Notes under the pieces: generated by a model
The model's database searches: none
The model's input: only the letters and a program-made list of their open reading frames with translations
Told to the model about the DNA's origin: nothing
Part shown: piece by piece, positions 1-10,738 of the stretch
How positions within the stretch are numbered: the stretch's first letter is position 1
How the letters are laid out: each line of letters opens with the position of its first letter
Made by a program: the position numbers and the translations under genes
Origin: Collinsella ihumii
GTDB lineage: Bacteria; Actinomycetota; Coriobacteriia; Coriobacteriales; Coriobacteriaceae
Reading direction: 5' to 3'
Assembly: GCF_900046475.1 (NCBI RefSeq)
Contig: NZ_FCOU01000011.1
Coordinates: 24,618 to 88,617 of the forward strand
Length of the DNA stretch: 64,000 nucleotides

Positions 1-273
1 GCTCATGCCCTCGATCGAAGCGTCCATCATGGCGAGCGAGCCCGCCTTGCGGTAGTCGATATCGAGCCCCGCAGCAGCTGCGAGCTCGGTAAACTGCGCG
101 TCCTCAAACAGCGAGACCTTCTCGCCACCGAGGTATCCCGAAACCGTCGTGGGCTCCGCCACGGGCTCCGGTGCGGGCTGGGCCTGGCGCATGACGAACA
201 CACCGCCGATGATCGCCACCGCGGCGAGCACGCAGACCAGGCCGACGATCTTGCCCTTGGACCCCTTCATCAT
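1..273 (-). CDS. Secreted or membrane-anchored protein, N-terminal part only (runs off left edge)
   Basis: Only about the first 91 residues lie in the window. The start ATG overlaps the stop of the upstream XpaC-like gene (ATGA), with a GGGGAG run just before it, so translation is probably coupled. The product opens with a basic MMKGSKGK stretch and one hydrophobic segment (about residues 9-27), followed by a Pro/Glu-rich spacer, as in a membrane-anchored or secreted protein with an external domain. The visible domain start (GGEKVSLFEDAQF, then DYRKAGSL) resembles solute-binding-like domains found beside VWA and XpaC proteins, but too little is present for a firm call. Inference: third gene of the VWA/XpaC operon. 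Confidence 0.6.
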   Translation of the reverse strand, partial: MMKGSKGKIVGLVCVLAAVAIIGGVFVMRQAQPAPEPVAEPTTVSGYLGGEKVSLFEDAQFTELAAAAGLDIDYRKAGSLAMMDASIEGMS

Positions 274-959
274 CTCTCCCCTCTGCCGGCACGCGCGGCC
301 CCGGCAGCCGTATCGGTATCGCCTTTCACGTCGGCGCCGTCTGGTGCAGCCGGCTCGTCCGGGCGGTAGCCATCCATCTCCATCAGGCGTTTGATGGCCT
401 CCGAGCTCGCCTCGAGATCGGCCGCCTTGGCGCCGGTCGCCCGCGCGAGCTCGCCTTGCGCCGCGCCCTGCAGCGCGCAGAGCGCCTCGATCGCGTCTTC
501 GCGCGCACCGTGCACGAGCTCGGGCGTGGCCAGGCGCTCGACGCTCAGGTACCCGTCGAGCATGCGCACGCACTGCTCGCCGTAGGTAGACAGGAAGTGC
601 GCGAGCCTACGGTAGGTCGCCGGCTGCTCCTCCACGCAGGCGATAAGCGCCTGGATATCGTGCTGCAGATCCTCGGTTTCGCGTCCGACCTGCGCATCGC
701 AGATCTTGGCGCGACGCCGGCCGATCTGGCGATCGAGCTCGCGCGCCGCGTCGATGCGCTCCGTGGCGGCCTCGCCGTCGGGCAGCATGCTTGCCACCAC
801 GCCGCCGAGCTTGCGCTCGGGCTTCAGCAGTTGGCCCACGCCGACATAGAGCAGCGCGGCCGCGGCCAGACCGGCCACGATGCCGACCACGCCGCCCACC
901 GCGACGATGCACGCCGCACCCGCGACAACACCCAGAAACGCCCCCAGTACGTACCCCAC
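270..959 (-). CDS. XpaC-like membrane-associated coiled-coil protein
   Basis: About 229 residues from a GTG start at 959, which is preceded by AGGGA and lies just after the stop of the upstream VWA gene. An in-frame ATG at 1001 would overlap that gene by about 30 nt and is the alternative. The N-terminus is a Gly/Ala-rich hydrophobic hairpin (roughly residues 1-40). The rest is a charged, helical, probably coiled-coil region with a YRRLAHFLSTYGEQCVRMLDGY-like segment typical of the XpaC family (5-bromo-4-chloroindolyl phosphate hydrolysis protein family). XpaC proteins usually sit beside TelA-type and VWA proteins; their biochemical role is unclear despite the name. The C-terminal 40 residues are low-complexity and rich in Ala, Asp and Gly. 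Confidence 0.6.
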   Translation of the reverse strand: MGYVLGAFLGVVAGAACIVAVGGVVGIVAGLAAAALLYVGVGQLLKPERKLGGVVASMLPDGEAATERIDAARELDRQIGRRRAKICDAQVGRETEDLQHDIQALIACVEEQPATYRRLAHFLSTYGEQCVRMLDGYLSVERLATPELVHGAREDAIEALCALQGAAQGELARATGAKAADLEASSEAIKRLMEMDGYRPDEPAAPDGADVKGDTDTAAGAARAGRGER

Positions 960-969
960 GGCCGCGTCC

Positions 970-2715
970 CTAGTTGTAGCCCTTGACCTGGCGGAACACA
1001 TCGGCCAGGTCGCCCTCGCGCCCGTCGAACGTCCGCCCGTTGGTGAGCGTCGTCAGCTCGTCGAGCTGGGTGGGATCCGCTTCGCCGAACATGATGGAGA
1101 AGATCGGCACGTCAACGCCCGCCTGCTCGTAGGCGGACACGAACTCGTCGCGCGCGTATGTGTCCGACTGACCGTCGGTCATGAGCACAATCGCCACTGT
1201 GTAGCCACCGTCGGCCACAGCCTGGCGCGCCAGGTCGAGCGCAGTCGAGAGGCCCGAGTACATGTCGGTGCCGCCGATCGCCTCACGCGAGCGCGCGTAG
1301 TCGAGCAGCGCCGCCGTATCGGACCCGTTGGCGGTAATCGGGCTATCGACCACATGGGTGAACGGGATGAGCACGTTGACGTCGCCCTCGTTGGGCTGGA
1401 TGAGCGCCTCGGCGGCAAGCGTCGGGTCGAGTGCCTGCTCAAGACCGGCGACGACCCCCTCCTTACCCGTGCCGAGCATCGAGCCGGAATAGTCGACCAC
1501 CCACAGCGTGTAGGAGGGCTTCTTCAGGCCGGTCTGGTAGAGCGTGAGCGCCTGCGAGATCACCTCGCCCGCAGGCAGCGGGATGGACTTCAGCACACTC
1601 GCGTCCGGCACGATGCCCCATGCGGGGTTGAAGGCCGCCGCGACCTCGTCGTCGTCCGCGTGGACCACCTTGCCGCCCAAGCCGCAGCGCCTGCCCACGC
1701 GCTCGAGCTCGAGGGTCGCCGTGTCGTCGGCCAGCGCCTGCTGGATTGCGGAAAACGCCGCTTCGACCTGCTCGCCCTGCCCGTGTTCGACATAGGCGAG
1801 CGGACTGTCGGACACCGCGATGCCGTCGGCCGGGTACACCACGACCATCGGCTCGTGCCCGGCCTCCTTAAGCTCGCGATTCGCCTGTGACACGAGCGAT
1901 TCGTAATTGACCATGGCCTGATGCGTGTCCGGATCGGCCACGACCATCTCCTTCAGCCAGTCGGAGGAGCCCGACGAGCGGTCCACGCCCGAAAGCAGGC
2001 TCGCAACCTGCCCGGTGAGCTGCCCGTTGGCGAGGTCCTCAGCGGTCAGCGGGCCGTCGGTTCCCGACAGCGCCGTCAAAAACGCTAGGTAGGCCGACGC
2101 GCCGCTGTTGGACTGCGTGGCCGATGTCATGGCAAAGGTGAGCTTGCCCTCCTGCACGGCGGCCAGAATCTCGGCGGTCGTGGGCGAGGTCGTCTCTCCG
2201 TCCTCGTCCGCCCAGCCGAGCTCGATCGCCTTCGATTTCGCGATGCCGAACACCACCGGCGTGGTCGAGGTCGACTGCGCGTCGCGCACGATATGGTGCG
2301 TGTCGCCCATGGTGATCCACATGGAGGACGCCGGCCACACCGCGTCGTAATCCTCGCCGCCCGCCTCGAGCACATCCATGATGTCGAGCGAGCCCATGTA
2401 GTGCATCTCGAGCGCCACGCCGGTCTTGCCGACCGCGTACTCGATGGCCCGCGCGGCCTCTTTGTTCTCCGATCCGGACGCGACCCGGATGCGCGTCTTC
2501 GCCGACCCATCGGCCGGTTCGAACAGCTGCACGGTGCCCGAGGTCTGCACGTCCACGTCGGCCACGTCGGCTTCCACCTCGTGCGTGGCCTCCTGCTCCG
2601 CAGCCTCGGAACCGCTCGTATCCGGCGCGCCCGAGCACCCGGTCAAAAGCCCCAGCGCCAGACAGAAGACGAACATGCAGGCAATGGCGACAATGCGCGA
2701 TACGGACCGCTTCAT
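970..2715 (-). CDS. Lipoprotein with solute-binding-like domain and VWA domain
   Basis: A 581-residue exported lipoprotein. The start at 2715 is preceded by GGAGGT, and the lipobox LLTGC puts the lipidated Cys at residue 27. Residues about 70-330 resemble an extracellular solute-binding domain of the sulfate/molybdate type. Residues about 400-575 form a von Willebrand A domain with an intact MIDAS: DYSGS (D408, S410, S412), Thr in GGTD near 483 and Asp in MTDG near 514. The fusion suggests a surface ligand-binding or adhesion role rather than simple transport, because no permease genes are nearby. It is the first gene of a minus-strand operon with the XpaC-like protein and a further secreted protein. 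Family placement is good; ligand unknown. Confidence 0.75.
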   Translation of the reverse strand: MKRSVSRIVAIACMFVFCLALGLLTGCSGAPDTSGSEAAEQEATHEVEADVADVDVQTSGTVQLFEPADGSAKTRIRVASGSENKEAARAIEYAVGKTGVALEMHYMGSLDIMDVLEAGGEDYDAVWPASSMWITMGDTHHIVRDAQSTSTTPVVFGIAKSKAIELGWADEDGETTSPTTAEILAAVQEGKLTFAMTSATQSNSGASAYLAFLTALSGTDGPLTAEDLANGQLTGQVASLLSGVDRSSGSSDWLKEMVVADPDTHQAMVNYESLVSQANRELKEAGHEPMVVVYPADGIAVSDSPLAYVEHGQGEQVEAAFSAIQQALADDTATLELERVGRRCGLGGKVVHADDDEVAAAFNPAWGIVPDASVLKSIPLPAGEVISQALTLYQTGLKKPSYTLWVVDYSGSMLGTGKEGVVAGLEQALDPTLAAEALIQPNEGDVNVLIPFTHVVDSPITANGSDTAALLDYARSREAIGGTDMYSGLSTALDLARQAVADGGYTVAIVLMTDGQSDTYARDEFVSAYEQAGVDVPIFSIMFGEADPTQLDELTTLTNGRTFDGREGDLADVFRQVKGYN

Positions 2716-2870
2716 ACGAGACCTCCGAACGTTGTGGTCAGGCCATCGTATCAAACGCACATCAGGGCAATGTAAGCCGGCGTGACCGTAAGGCAGAGAA
2801 ATAGTCACCCCGGGGCAGTCGGTTAGCCGCCCCGGGGTGACCCTTCCTCTGTCTTGCCGTCACGCCTCAG

Positions 2871-3557
2871 CTAGCGGATGTTGACGATCTTGGTTCCATG
2901 GGCCTCGGGCGCGCCGATACCGGAGACAACCTCGTCCACGTTCTCGTAGGTGATACCGGCACCCGGCAGGATGATGAGGCGGCCGGCTGCATACTCGGTG
3001 AGCTTGCGCAGGCGGTCGATGTTGCCCATGATGGGGGTTCCGGCCACGCCGCCGTGGGTGAGGATGCGCGTGACGCCGAGCTCGGCCAGCGTGTCGATGG
3101 CGGGCTTTTGCGCCTCAGGCGGCAGCGCGTCGAAGGCCATGTGGAACGTCACGTCGAGATCGTCGAGATCGAAGGCGTCGGCAGCGCTGGCAGCCACCGT
3201 CATGAGGCGCGCGCAGGCCTCCTCGTCCAGCCGGTAGCCGCCCTCCTCGTCACCAAGCAGGCAGCCGAACACGATGCCGTCCGCCTCGGCTTCGCAGGCC
3301 GAGAAGATGTCGGTCTCCATCATGGCGAGCTCGACGTCGCTGTACACGAAATCGCCGCCGCGCGGGCGGATCATGCACATGACGCGCGCGCCGTTCTCAT
3401 GCGCATAGGCCACCGTCTGCTCCACGACGCCGAGCGAGGGCGTGGTCCCTCCCACCGCGAGATTGTCGCACAGCTCGATGCGGCGCGCGCCCGCCTCGAT
3501 GGCGGCCGGCACGTCCGTGAAGTTCTCGGCGCAGAACTCGCGCAGGATGTCGCTCAT
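2871..3557 (-). CDS. cutC: Copper homeostasis protein CutC family
   Basis: A 228-residue protein matching the CutC TIM-barrel family end to end: an early FCAENFTDVPAAIEAGARRI segment with the RIELCDNLAVGGTTPS signature, the MIRPRGGDF strand, the TFHMAFD segment and a C-terminal GGVAGT/ILPGAGI region. The start at 3557 is chosen because AAAGGGG stands 5-6 nt before it; an upstream ATG would lengthen the protein by only seven residues. CutC was named for copper tolerance, but its biochemical activity is unsettled and it is a cytoplasmic protein. It is monocistronic here, between the VWA operon and the liv operon, so context adds nothing about function. Confidence 0.9.
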   Translation of the reverse strand: MSDILREFCAENFTDVPAAIEAGARRIELCDNLAVGGTTPSLGVVEQTVAYAHENGARVMCMIRPRGGDFVYSDVELAMMETDIFSACEAEADGIVFGCLLGDEEGGYRLDEEACARLMTVAASAADAFDLDDLDVTFHMAFDALPPEAQKPAIDTLAELGVTRILTHGGVAGTPIMGNIDRLRKLTEYAAGRLIILPGAGITYENVDEVVSGIGAPEAHGTKIVNIR

Positions 3558-3599
3558 TAGATCCCCTTTCATGGGCACGGCAAACGTGAACGCGGCGCG

Positions 3600-3680
3600 T
3601 CAGCGCGAATCGTCCGAATGGTCGGCAACCCAGCAAATCGCCCATGCGATCGTCAAGAACAGCCAGTACGGAACATCCAT
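3600..3680 (-). CDS. Possible 26-residue single-span membrane peptide
   Basis: A short open frame starting at an ATG with GAGG about seven nt upstream. The predicted peptide is almost entirely one hydrophobic helix (PYWLFLTIAWAICWVADHS) ending in a charged tail, a form typical of small membrane proteins. It lies in the gap between cutC and the liv operon terminator, on the same strand as both. No homologue is recognised, and at this length chance occurrence is possible. Confidence 0.25.
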   Translation of the reverse strand: MDVPYWLFLTIAWAICWVADHSDDSR

Positions 3681-3771
3681 AGCGCCTCGCCCGCCTCTCC
3701 CCCACAGTGTACCCCCAGCGGACGCGAACAGAAACCCACCCGGGAAACATCGAGCGGCCTCCCTCGCCGCG

Positions 3772-3803
3772 AAAAAAGGCGAGGCCCCATCCGAGGCCCC
3801 GCC
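3772..3803 (-). terminator. Intrinsic terminator of the liv operon
   Basis: Read on the minus strand, an 11-bp stem (arms 3793-3803 and 3778-3788, two G-U wobbles, four-base loop) is followed directly by six T residues. It lies about 40 nt downstream of the livF stop, where the operon should end. Confidence 0.85.
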
Positions 3804-3839
3804 CGCCTTGCGCATATGAAACCCGGAACGACCGCGCGA

Positions 3840-4540
3840 TCAGCCGCCGAGGTACGCCTTGCGCACGTCGTCGTTGTGCAAAAGCTCCTGACCGGTACCG
3901 GAAAGCATCACCTTGCCGGTCTCCATCACATAACCGCGCGTGGCGATCGAGAGCGCCGCCTGGGCGTTCTGCTCGACGAGCAGGATCGTGGTGCCCGCCT
4001 CGTGTAGCGCCTGGATGATCTCGAAGATCTGCTCAACGAGGATGGGCGCGAGTCCCATCGACGGCTCGTCGAGCATGAGCAGCTTGGGGTTGGCCATGAG
4101 CGCGCGACCCATGGCGAGCATCTGCTGCTCGCCGCCCGACAGCGTGCCGGCAATCTGGCGACGACGCTCCTCGAGGCGCGGGAAGTGCTCGTACACGCGC
4201 TCGAGGTTGCCGGCGATGGTATCGCGCGGCTGCGTGTAGGCGCCCATGTCGAGGTTCTCCTCGACCGTCATCTGCTGGAAGATACGACGGCCTTCGGGCA
4301 CGTGCACCAAGCCGTGCTCCACGATCTTCTCGGCAGACATGTGCATGATGTCTTGGTCCATGAACTTGATGGAGCCCGAACGCGAGCGCAGCAGGCCCGA
4401 GAGGGTCTTCAACGTCGTGGACTTGCCGGCGCCGTTCGCACCGATAAGTGCCACGATCTCGCCGTCGTTGACCTCGAAGGAGACGTTCTTGATGGCGTGG
4501 ATCGCCCCATACCACACGTTGATGTTATAGACGGAAAGCA

Positions 4541-4541
<1 letters not shown>
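3840..4541 (-). CDS. livF: Branched-chain amino acid ABC transporter, ATP-binding protein LivF
   Basis: A 233-residue ATPase of the high-affinity branched-chain amino acid (leucine/isoleucine/valine) import system. Walker A GANGAGKST is at residues 34-42, the ABC signature is LSGGEQQML and Walker B is LLMLDEPSMGLAP, followed by the H-loop region. The GTG start overlaps the last base of the livG stop codon, so the two ATPases are probably translated together. LivF and LivG form the nucleotide-binding pair beneath the LivH/LivM channel. It is the last gene of livKHMGF and is followed by a clear terminator. Substrate could extend to other hydrophobic amino acids, as in many HAAT-family systems. 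Confidence 0.95.
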
Positions 4542-6497
<1,956 letters not shown>

Positions 6498-6505
6498 AGT
6501 CTCAC

Positions 6506-7387
6506 CTACACCTTCTCGTTCACGGGCTTGCCGAGCAAGCCGGCCGGACGGATGAGCAGCATGACGATGAGCACCGCGAAGACCACGGCGTCAGCGAGCT
6601 GCGTGGAGATGTAGGCGCGGGCCAGGATCTCGATGATGCCCAGCAGCACGCCGCCGAGCGCCGCACCGGGAATGGAGCCGATGCCGCCGAGCACCGCCGC
6701 CGTGAAGGCCTTGATGCCGGGCATGGAGCCGGTGGTGGGCATGAGCGTGGGGTACGCGGAGCACATGAGGATACCCGCAATGGCCGCGAGGCCCGAGCCG
6801 ATGGCGAACACCATCGAGATGGTGGAGTTCACGTTGATGCCCATGAGCTGAGCGGCGTCGCGGTCCTCGGAGCAGGCGCGCATGGCCTTGCCCATCTTGG
6901 TCTTCGTGGTGAAGAGCGTGAGCGCGACCATGATGATCACGCACGCGAGGATGGTGATTACCGCGGTGGCGCTGATGGTGAGACGACCGTCAAAGAGCTG
7001 CAGCGCAGGCAGGGCGATGATGGACGAGAACGACTTGGGGTCGGAGCCCATGATGATGAGCGCCGCGTTCTGCAGAAAGTAGCTCACGCCGATGGCGGTG
7101 ATGAGCACGTTCAGCGACGGGGCGTTGCGCAGGGGCTTGTAGGCGAGACGCTCGACCACGATACCGAGCACCGTGCAGCCGACGACCGAGAGCAGAACAC
7201 CCGCGAGAGCTGGGAGCCCCAGGTAGCTCACGGCGCAAAAGCAGATGTAGGCGCCCACCATGATGACGTCGCCGTGCGCGAAGTTGAGCATCTTGGCGAT
7301 GCCGTACACCATGGTGTAGCCCAAGGCGATGATGGCGTACACACTGCCCAGGCTCGCGCCGTTGATGATGTTGGCGAGAACTTCCAT
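6506..7387 (-). CDS. livH: Branched-chain amino acid ABC transporter permease LivH
   Basis: A 293-residue permease starting at MEVLANIINGAS, where GAAAGGAGG precedes the ATG; an upstream in-frame ATG lacks such a site and would add hydrophilic residues. LivH motifs are present: SVYAIIALGYTMVYGIAKMLNFAHGD at the N-terminus and the conserved GSMPGIKAFTAAVLGGIGSIPGAALGG loop. About eight transmembrane segments are visible. It is the second gene of the operon, separated from livK by a hairpin that probably lowers its expression relative to the binding protein. Confidence 0.95.
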   Translation of the reverse strand: MEVLANIINGASLGSVYAIIALGYTMVYGIAKMLNFAHGDVIMVGAYICFCAVSYLGLPALAGVLLSVVGCTVLGIVVERLAYKPLRNAPSLNVLITAIGVSYFLQNAALIIMGSDPKSFSSIIALPALQLFDGRLTISATAVITILACVIIMVALTLFTTKTKMGKAMRACSEDRDAAQLMGINVNSTISMVFAIGSGLAAIAGILMCSAYPTLMPTTGSMPGIKAFTAAVLGGIGSIPGAALGGVLLGIIEILARAYISTQLADAVVFAVLIVMLLIRPAGLLGKPVNEKV

Positions 7388-7420
7388 GGCCCCTCCTTTC
7401 TTCCAATTCATAAACCGAAA

Positions 7421-7452
7421 GCGGAGGCCGCCCTGCGGCAGGCAGCCTCCGC
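7421..7452 (-). terminator. Attenuating hairpin between livK and livH
   Basis: A GC-rich inverted repeat (GCGGAGGC...GCCTCCGC arms with an additional 3-4 bp inside) followed on the minus strand by TTTCGG. It lies between the livK stop and the livH ribosome site. The T run is weak, so partial termination or mRNA stabilisation of the abundant binding-protein message is more likely than a full stop. Confidence 0.6.
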
Positions 7453-7477
7453 TCAATCCGTACGTATGCGTTAAGCC

Positions 7478-8737
7478 TTAGGCATCGAGCGGCATGTAGA
7501 CGCCGTCCTGAATGACCATGCCCATGGGCTGCTTGGAGATCTCGCCGGTATCGGACCAGGTGGCAGCCTCGCCGGCGGTGGTGAGGCCCGTGAACGAGAA
7601 GTCACCGGAAGTGAAGACCTCGACGAGCGCGTCGCAGATGTCGGAGTAGTCCGTATCGGGGGTGACACCAGCCTGCTCGAGCGCGCTCTTCAGCGCGTAG
7701 ATGCAGTCGTAAGCGTCGGCGGCGAACTGATTGGGGGTCTCGCTGGCGACCTCCTCGAACTTGGCGACGAAGTCCTGGGTGGCCTCGTCCTCGGCGGTGG
7801 CGACGAACGGGGTCAGCAGCATGCAGCCCTCGGCGAGCGAGGTGTCGAAGCCCTCGACGGTCAGCAGGCCGTCCATGCCGTCGACGCCGAACCACTTGGG
7901 CGCATAGCCCATCTGGTTGGCCTGGGTGAGGATCAGCGAGATCGGGGTGTAGTAAATCGGCAGGAACACCAGGTCGGCACCGGCGTTCTTCGCGTCGTTC
8001 AGCTGCACGGAGAAGTCGGTCGCGGAGTCATCGGTGAAGGTGGTCTCGGACACGATCTCCAGACCGTCGGCCTCGGCCTCGGCCTTGAAGCTGTTGTAGA
8101 TGCCGGTGGAGTAGGTGTCGGAGTTGTTGTAGATGATGGCGATCTTGGTGCCAAGCGCCTGCTCGGAGATGTACTGCGCAGAGGCCGCACCCTGGTTGGG
8201 GTCGGTGAAGCACATCTGGAAGACGTTCTCCTTGCGCGGCGTGGAGATGTTGCCGTCCGCGTCGGGCTGGCCGCCGATGACGTCGGTCGAGGAGCCGGAC
8301 GGGGTGATCTGGAACATGTTGTCGGCGTTGGTCTCGGAGGACACGGCCACGCACGGGGTGGTGGTGACGGTGCCCATGAGGATCTGCATGCCCCAGTCCT
8401 TGAGGTTGTTGTAGGCGTTGACGGAGCGCTCGGCGTCGTTCTCGTCGTCCTGGAAGTTGAGCTCGAACTGGACGTCGCCGCCCTCGGCGTTGATCTCGTC
8501 GACAGCGATCTGGGCGCCGTTCTTCACCGCGTTGCCGTAGATGGCCGCAGCGCCGGTGGTGGGTCCGATGCCGCCGATCTTGAAGGTGGCGCCGGACGCG
8601 GAGCCCGACGAGCTGCCGGCGGACGACGAGCTGTCGTCGTTGGAACAACCGGCGAGCACGCCCGCGGCGCTCAGGCCGGCGAGGCCCGCGATCAGGGTCC
8701 TACGGCTCATCGACGGATTGAAAATACGGCTCGACAT
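7478..8737 (-). CDS. livK: Branched-chain amino acid ABC transporter, substrate-binding lipoprotein LivK
   Basis: A 419-residue exported binding protein, first gene of livKHMGF. The leader contains SRRTLIAGLAGLSAAGVLAGC with the lipidated Cys at residue 31; the SRRT start is reminiscent of a Tat signal. A Ser/Gly linker follows, then a type-1 periplasmic binding fold beginning FKIGGIGPTTGAAAIYGNAVKNG and containing IAIIYNNSDTYSTGIYNSF. AGAGGAG precedes the start. It captures the amino acid outside the membrane and delivers it to LivHM. The 368-bp gap upstream must hold its promoter. Confidence 0.95.
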   Translation of the reverse strand: MSSRIFNPSMSRRTLIAGLAGLSAAGVLAGCSNDDSSSSAGSSSGSASGATFKIGGIGPTTGAAAIYGNAVKNGAQIAVDEINAEGGDVQFELNFQDDENDAERSVNAYNNLKDWGMQILMGTVTTTPCVAVSSETNADNMFQITPSGSSTDVIGGQPDADGNISTPRKENVFQMCFTDPNQGAASAQYISEQALGTKIAIIYNNSDTYSTGIYNSFKAEAEADGLEIVSETTFTDDSATDFSVQLNDAKNAGADLVFLPIYYTPISLILTQANQMGYAPKWFGVDGMDGLLTVEGFDTSLAEGCMLLTPFVATAEDEATQDFVAKFEEVASETPNQFAADAYDCIYALKSALEQAGVTPDTDYSDICDALVEVFTSGDFSFTGLTTAGEAATWSDTGEISKQPMGMVIQDGVYMPLDA

Positions 8738-9105
8738 GTGCTTCTCCTCTCACATGAAGCCGGGCCTCATCGGCCCTGCGTTATCCCCTACAGATGCCAC
8801 GGCGAGCCGAGAGGCCATCTTCCCGAAATCTCGCGTCTCGTGGTTCGGTTTACCTTACTCGTTTTGTGGAAAAAACGTAAGGTGGCTTTTGACAAAACGG
8901 CGTGTCCGCGCAGGTGAGTGCTTGCTCGCACTAAAGTCGACCTGCGGTTTTGGTGCCCTTATCATGCAGACCCCCTGTGTTACATCTTGGTTACGCGCGC
9001 GCGTACCTAAAAGACATTTGGGCGCCGGGCCGCTCAAATGGGTATGCGGCACGCAACACCGTCGTTAGAATATCAAGGACATCGAATCCGAGCGAAGGAG
9101 CACCT
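8738..9105. other. Divergent intergenic region between livK and hom
   Basis: 368 bp holding the promoters of the leftward liv operon and rightward hom. A structured element is visible at about 8912-8950: an outer CGCAGGT/ACCTGCG pair enclosing an inner AGTGC/GCACT hairpin, followed by GGTTTTGG. It could be an RNA leader or a regulator site. A TAGAAT -10-like hexamer lies at about 9066, without a convincing -35. No gene seen. Confidence 0.45.
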
Positions 9106-10443
9106 ATGGACAGCACCGCACGCACCGTAAACGTCGGCCTCATCGGCCTGGGCACCGTGGGCGGCGGCGTTGCCCGCCTCATCGAGCGCCATCGCGACGA
9201 GTACCTCAAGGCCTACGGCATCGACCTGCACCTCAAGAAGGCCAGCGCGCTCGAGCCCGGCCGCGCCGCCGAGCTCGGCATCGCGCCGGAGAACTTCACG
9301 ACCGACTGGCACGACGTCGTCGCCGATCCCGATATCGACATCGTGATCGAGCTCATCGGCGGAGACCACCCCGCCACCGAGATCTTCGAGGCGGCGCTGA
9401 CCTCCGGCAAGCACATGGTCTCCGCCAACAAGGCGCTGCTCGGCCGCCATGTGGAGCGCCTGGCCAAGCTCGCCGCCGAGCACGGCGTCCAGATCCGCTG
9501 CGAGGCCTCGGCGGGCGGCGGCATCCCCATCGTGAACGCGCTCGAGCACGCGCTCGTGGGCAACGAGATCCTGACCGTGGCCGGCATCCTGAACGGCACG
9601 ACGAACTACATCCTCACGCGCATGGCATCCGAGGGCCTCGACTTCGCCGAGGTGCTCGCCGACGCGCAGCGCCTGGGCTACGCCGAGGCGGACCCCACGG
9701 CCGATGTCGACGGCTTCGACGCCGCGAGCAAGGTGGCGATCCTGTCCTCCATCGCCTTCCACACGCGCGTCACGACCGACGACGTGTTCCAGGAGGGCAT
9801 CCGCAACGTGTCGGCCGCCGACATCGCGCAGGCGAAGAGCCTGGGCTACGTGGTGAAGCTTTTGGGCATCGCCCGCAACACCGCCGACGGAGTCGACGTG
9901 CGCGTGCACCCCACGATGATCCCCGCCGACCACATGCTCGCCAGCGTGAGCGGCGCGATGAACGCCGTGTACGTGGTGGGCGACGCCGTGGGCGAGACCA
10001 TGTTCTACGGCGCCGGCGCGGGCTCGTTCCCCACCGCCTCTGCCGTGGTGGGCGACGTGCTGGCGCTCGCCGACGCCATCTCCCACAACGACAAAGTCCA
10101 GGCGGAGATCGAGCCCTACCAGCGCGTGCTGCCGCTGCGCCCCATCGACGAGCTCGAGACCCGCTACTACGTGCGCCTGCTCGTGAAAGACGAGGTGGGC
10201 ACGCTGGCGCCGGTGGTCGACGCCTTCGCCGCGCACGGCATCTCGATCTCGCAGATCAACCAGCTGCAGGACGGCGACGGCAGCCGCTGCTCGGTCGTGT
10301 TCCTGACGCATACGGCGCGCGAGCGCGACATGGCGGCCGCGCGCGCCGCGCTCGAGGCGCTCGACGCGGTGGAGTCCGTCGCGAGCGTCATCCGCATCGA
10401 GGACGTCGCCTCCTGGGCCGACGGAGCCGAGAAGAACGACTAG
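9106..10443 (+). CDS. hom: Homoserine dehydrogenase
   Basis: A 445-residue enzyme reducing aspartate semialdehyde to homoserine with NAD(P)H, the branch step to threonine and methionine. The N-terminal Rossmann motif GLIGLGTVGGGVA is at about residues 9-21. The catalytic region contains VSANKALLGRH, CEASAGGGIPI, GILNGTTNYIL and the YAEADPTADVDGFDAASK signature, with the active-site Lys in the last. A C-terminal ACT domain (about residues 360-430) provides amino-acid feedback control. Start chosen at the ATG after GAAGGAG. It stands alone here; no thrB or thrC is adjacent. Confidence 0.95.
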   Translation: MDSTARTVNVGLIGLGTVGGGVARLIERHRDEYLKAYGIDLHLKKASALEPGRAAELGIAPENFTTDWHDVVADPDIDIVIELIGGDHPATEIFEAALTSGKHMVSANKALLGRHVERLAKLAAEHGVQIRCEASAGGGIPIVNALEHALVGNEILTVAGILNGTTNYILTRMASEGLDFAEVLADAQRLGYAEADPTADVDGFDAASKVAILSSIAFHTRVTTDDVFQEGIRNVSAADIAQAKSLGYVVKLLGIARNTADGVDVRVHPTMIPADHMLASVSGAMNAVYVVGDAVGETMFYGAGAGSFPTASAVVGDVLALADAISHNDKVQAEIEPYQRVLPLRPIDELETRYYVRLLVKDEVGTLAPVVDAFAAHGISISQINQLQDGDGSRCSVVFLTHTARERDMAAARAALEALDAVESVASVIRIEDVASWADGAEKND

Positions 10444-10520
10444 GCAGACGCTGCCCGGCGATTCTCGTTGATTCATGAATAAGCACGTGGGTCAATCAAT
10501 AGCGACCTGGTGTTTTGATA

Positions 10521-10564
10521 AAGCAACCCCCTCTTTCGTTCATGAATGAAAGAGGGGGTTGCTT
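10521..10564. repeat. 44-bp near-perfect palindrome downstream of hom
   Basis: The two 22-nt halves (beginning AAGCAACCCCCTCTTTC) are complementary except for one G/A position. No T tract follows on either strand, so it is not a classic terminator. It has the form of the other intergenic palindromes in the window but a different sequence. Confidence 0.8.
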
Positions 10565-10738
10565 GATGAGAGAGGGTGAGCCGCAAGCTCGATACGCGAT
10601 GGCGGCGGCGATCCATGCGGTTCGGGCCCTGGGTTCCGTAATCACATCACCATTATGGTACGCATACCAATTCCCGCGCATCAAAAGGAACCTAGAATGG
10701 TCTACTACTCTATGGGTCCGCACATCTCAAGGAGCACT

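Noticed and set aside
8912..8950. Structured leader upstream of hom as a known riboswitch
   Set aside because: The stem pattern fits no riboswitch class I can recognise (no T-box, lysine or SAM consensus) and it could equally serve the opposite gene.
9073..10476. A 467-codon minus-strand open frame opposite hom
   Set aside because: Antisense shadow: homoserine dehydrogenase on the plus strand has all motifs, and the alternative is rich in Val-Gly-His-Asp repeats without similarity.
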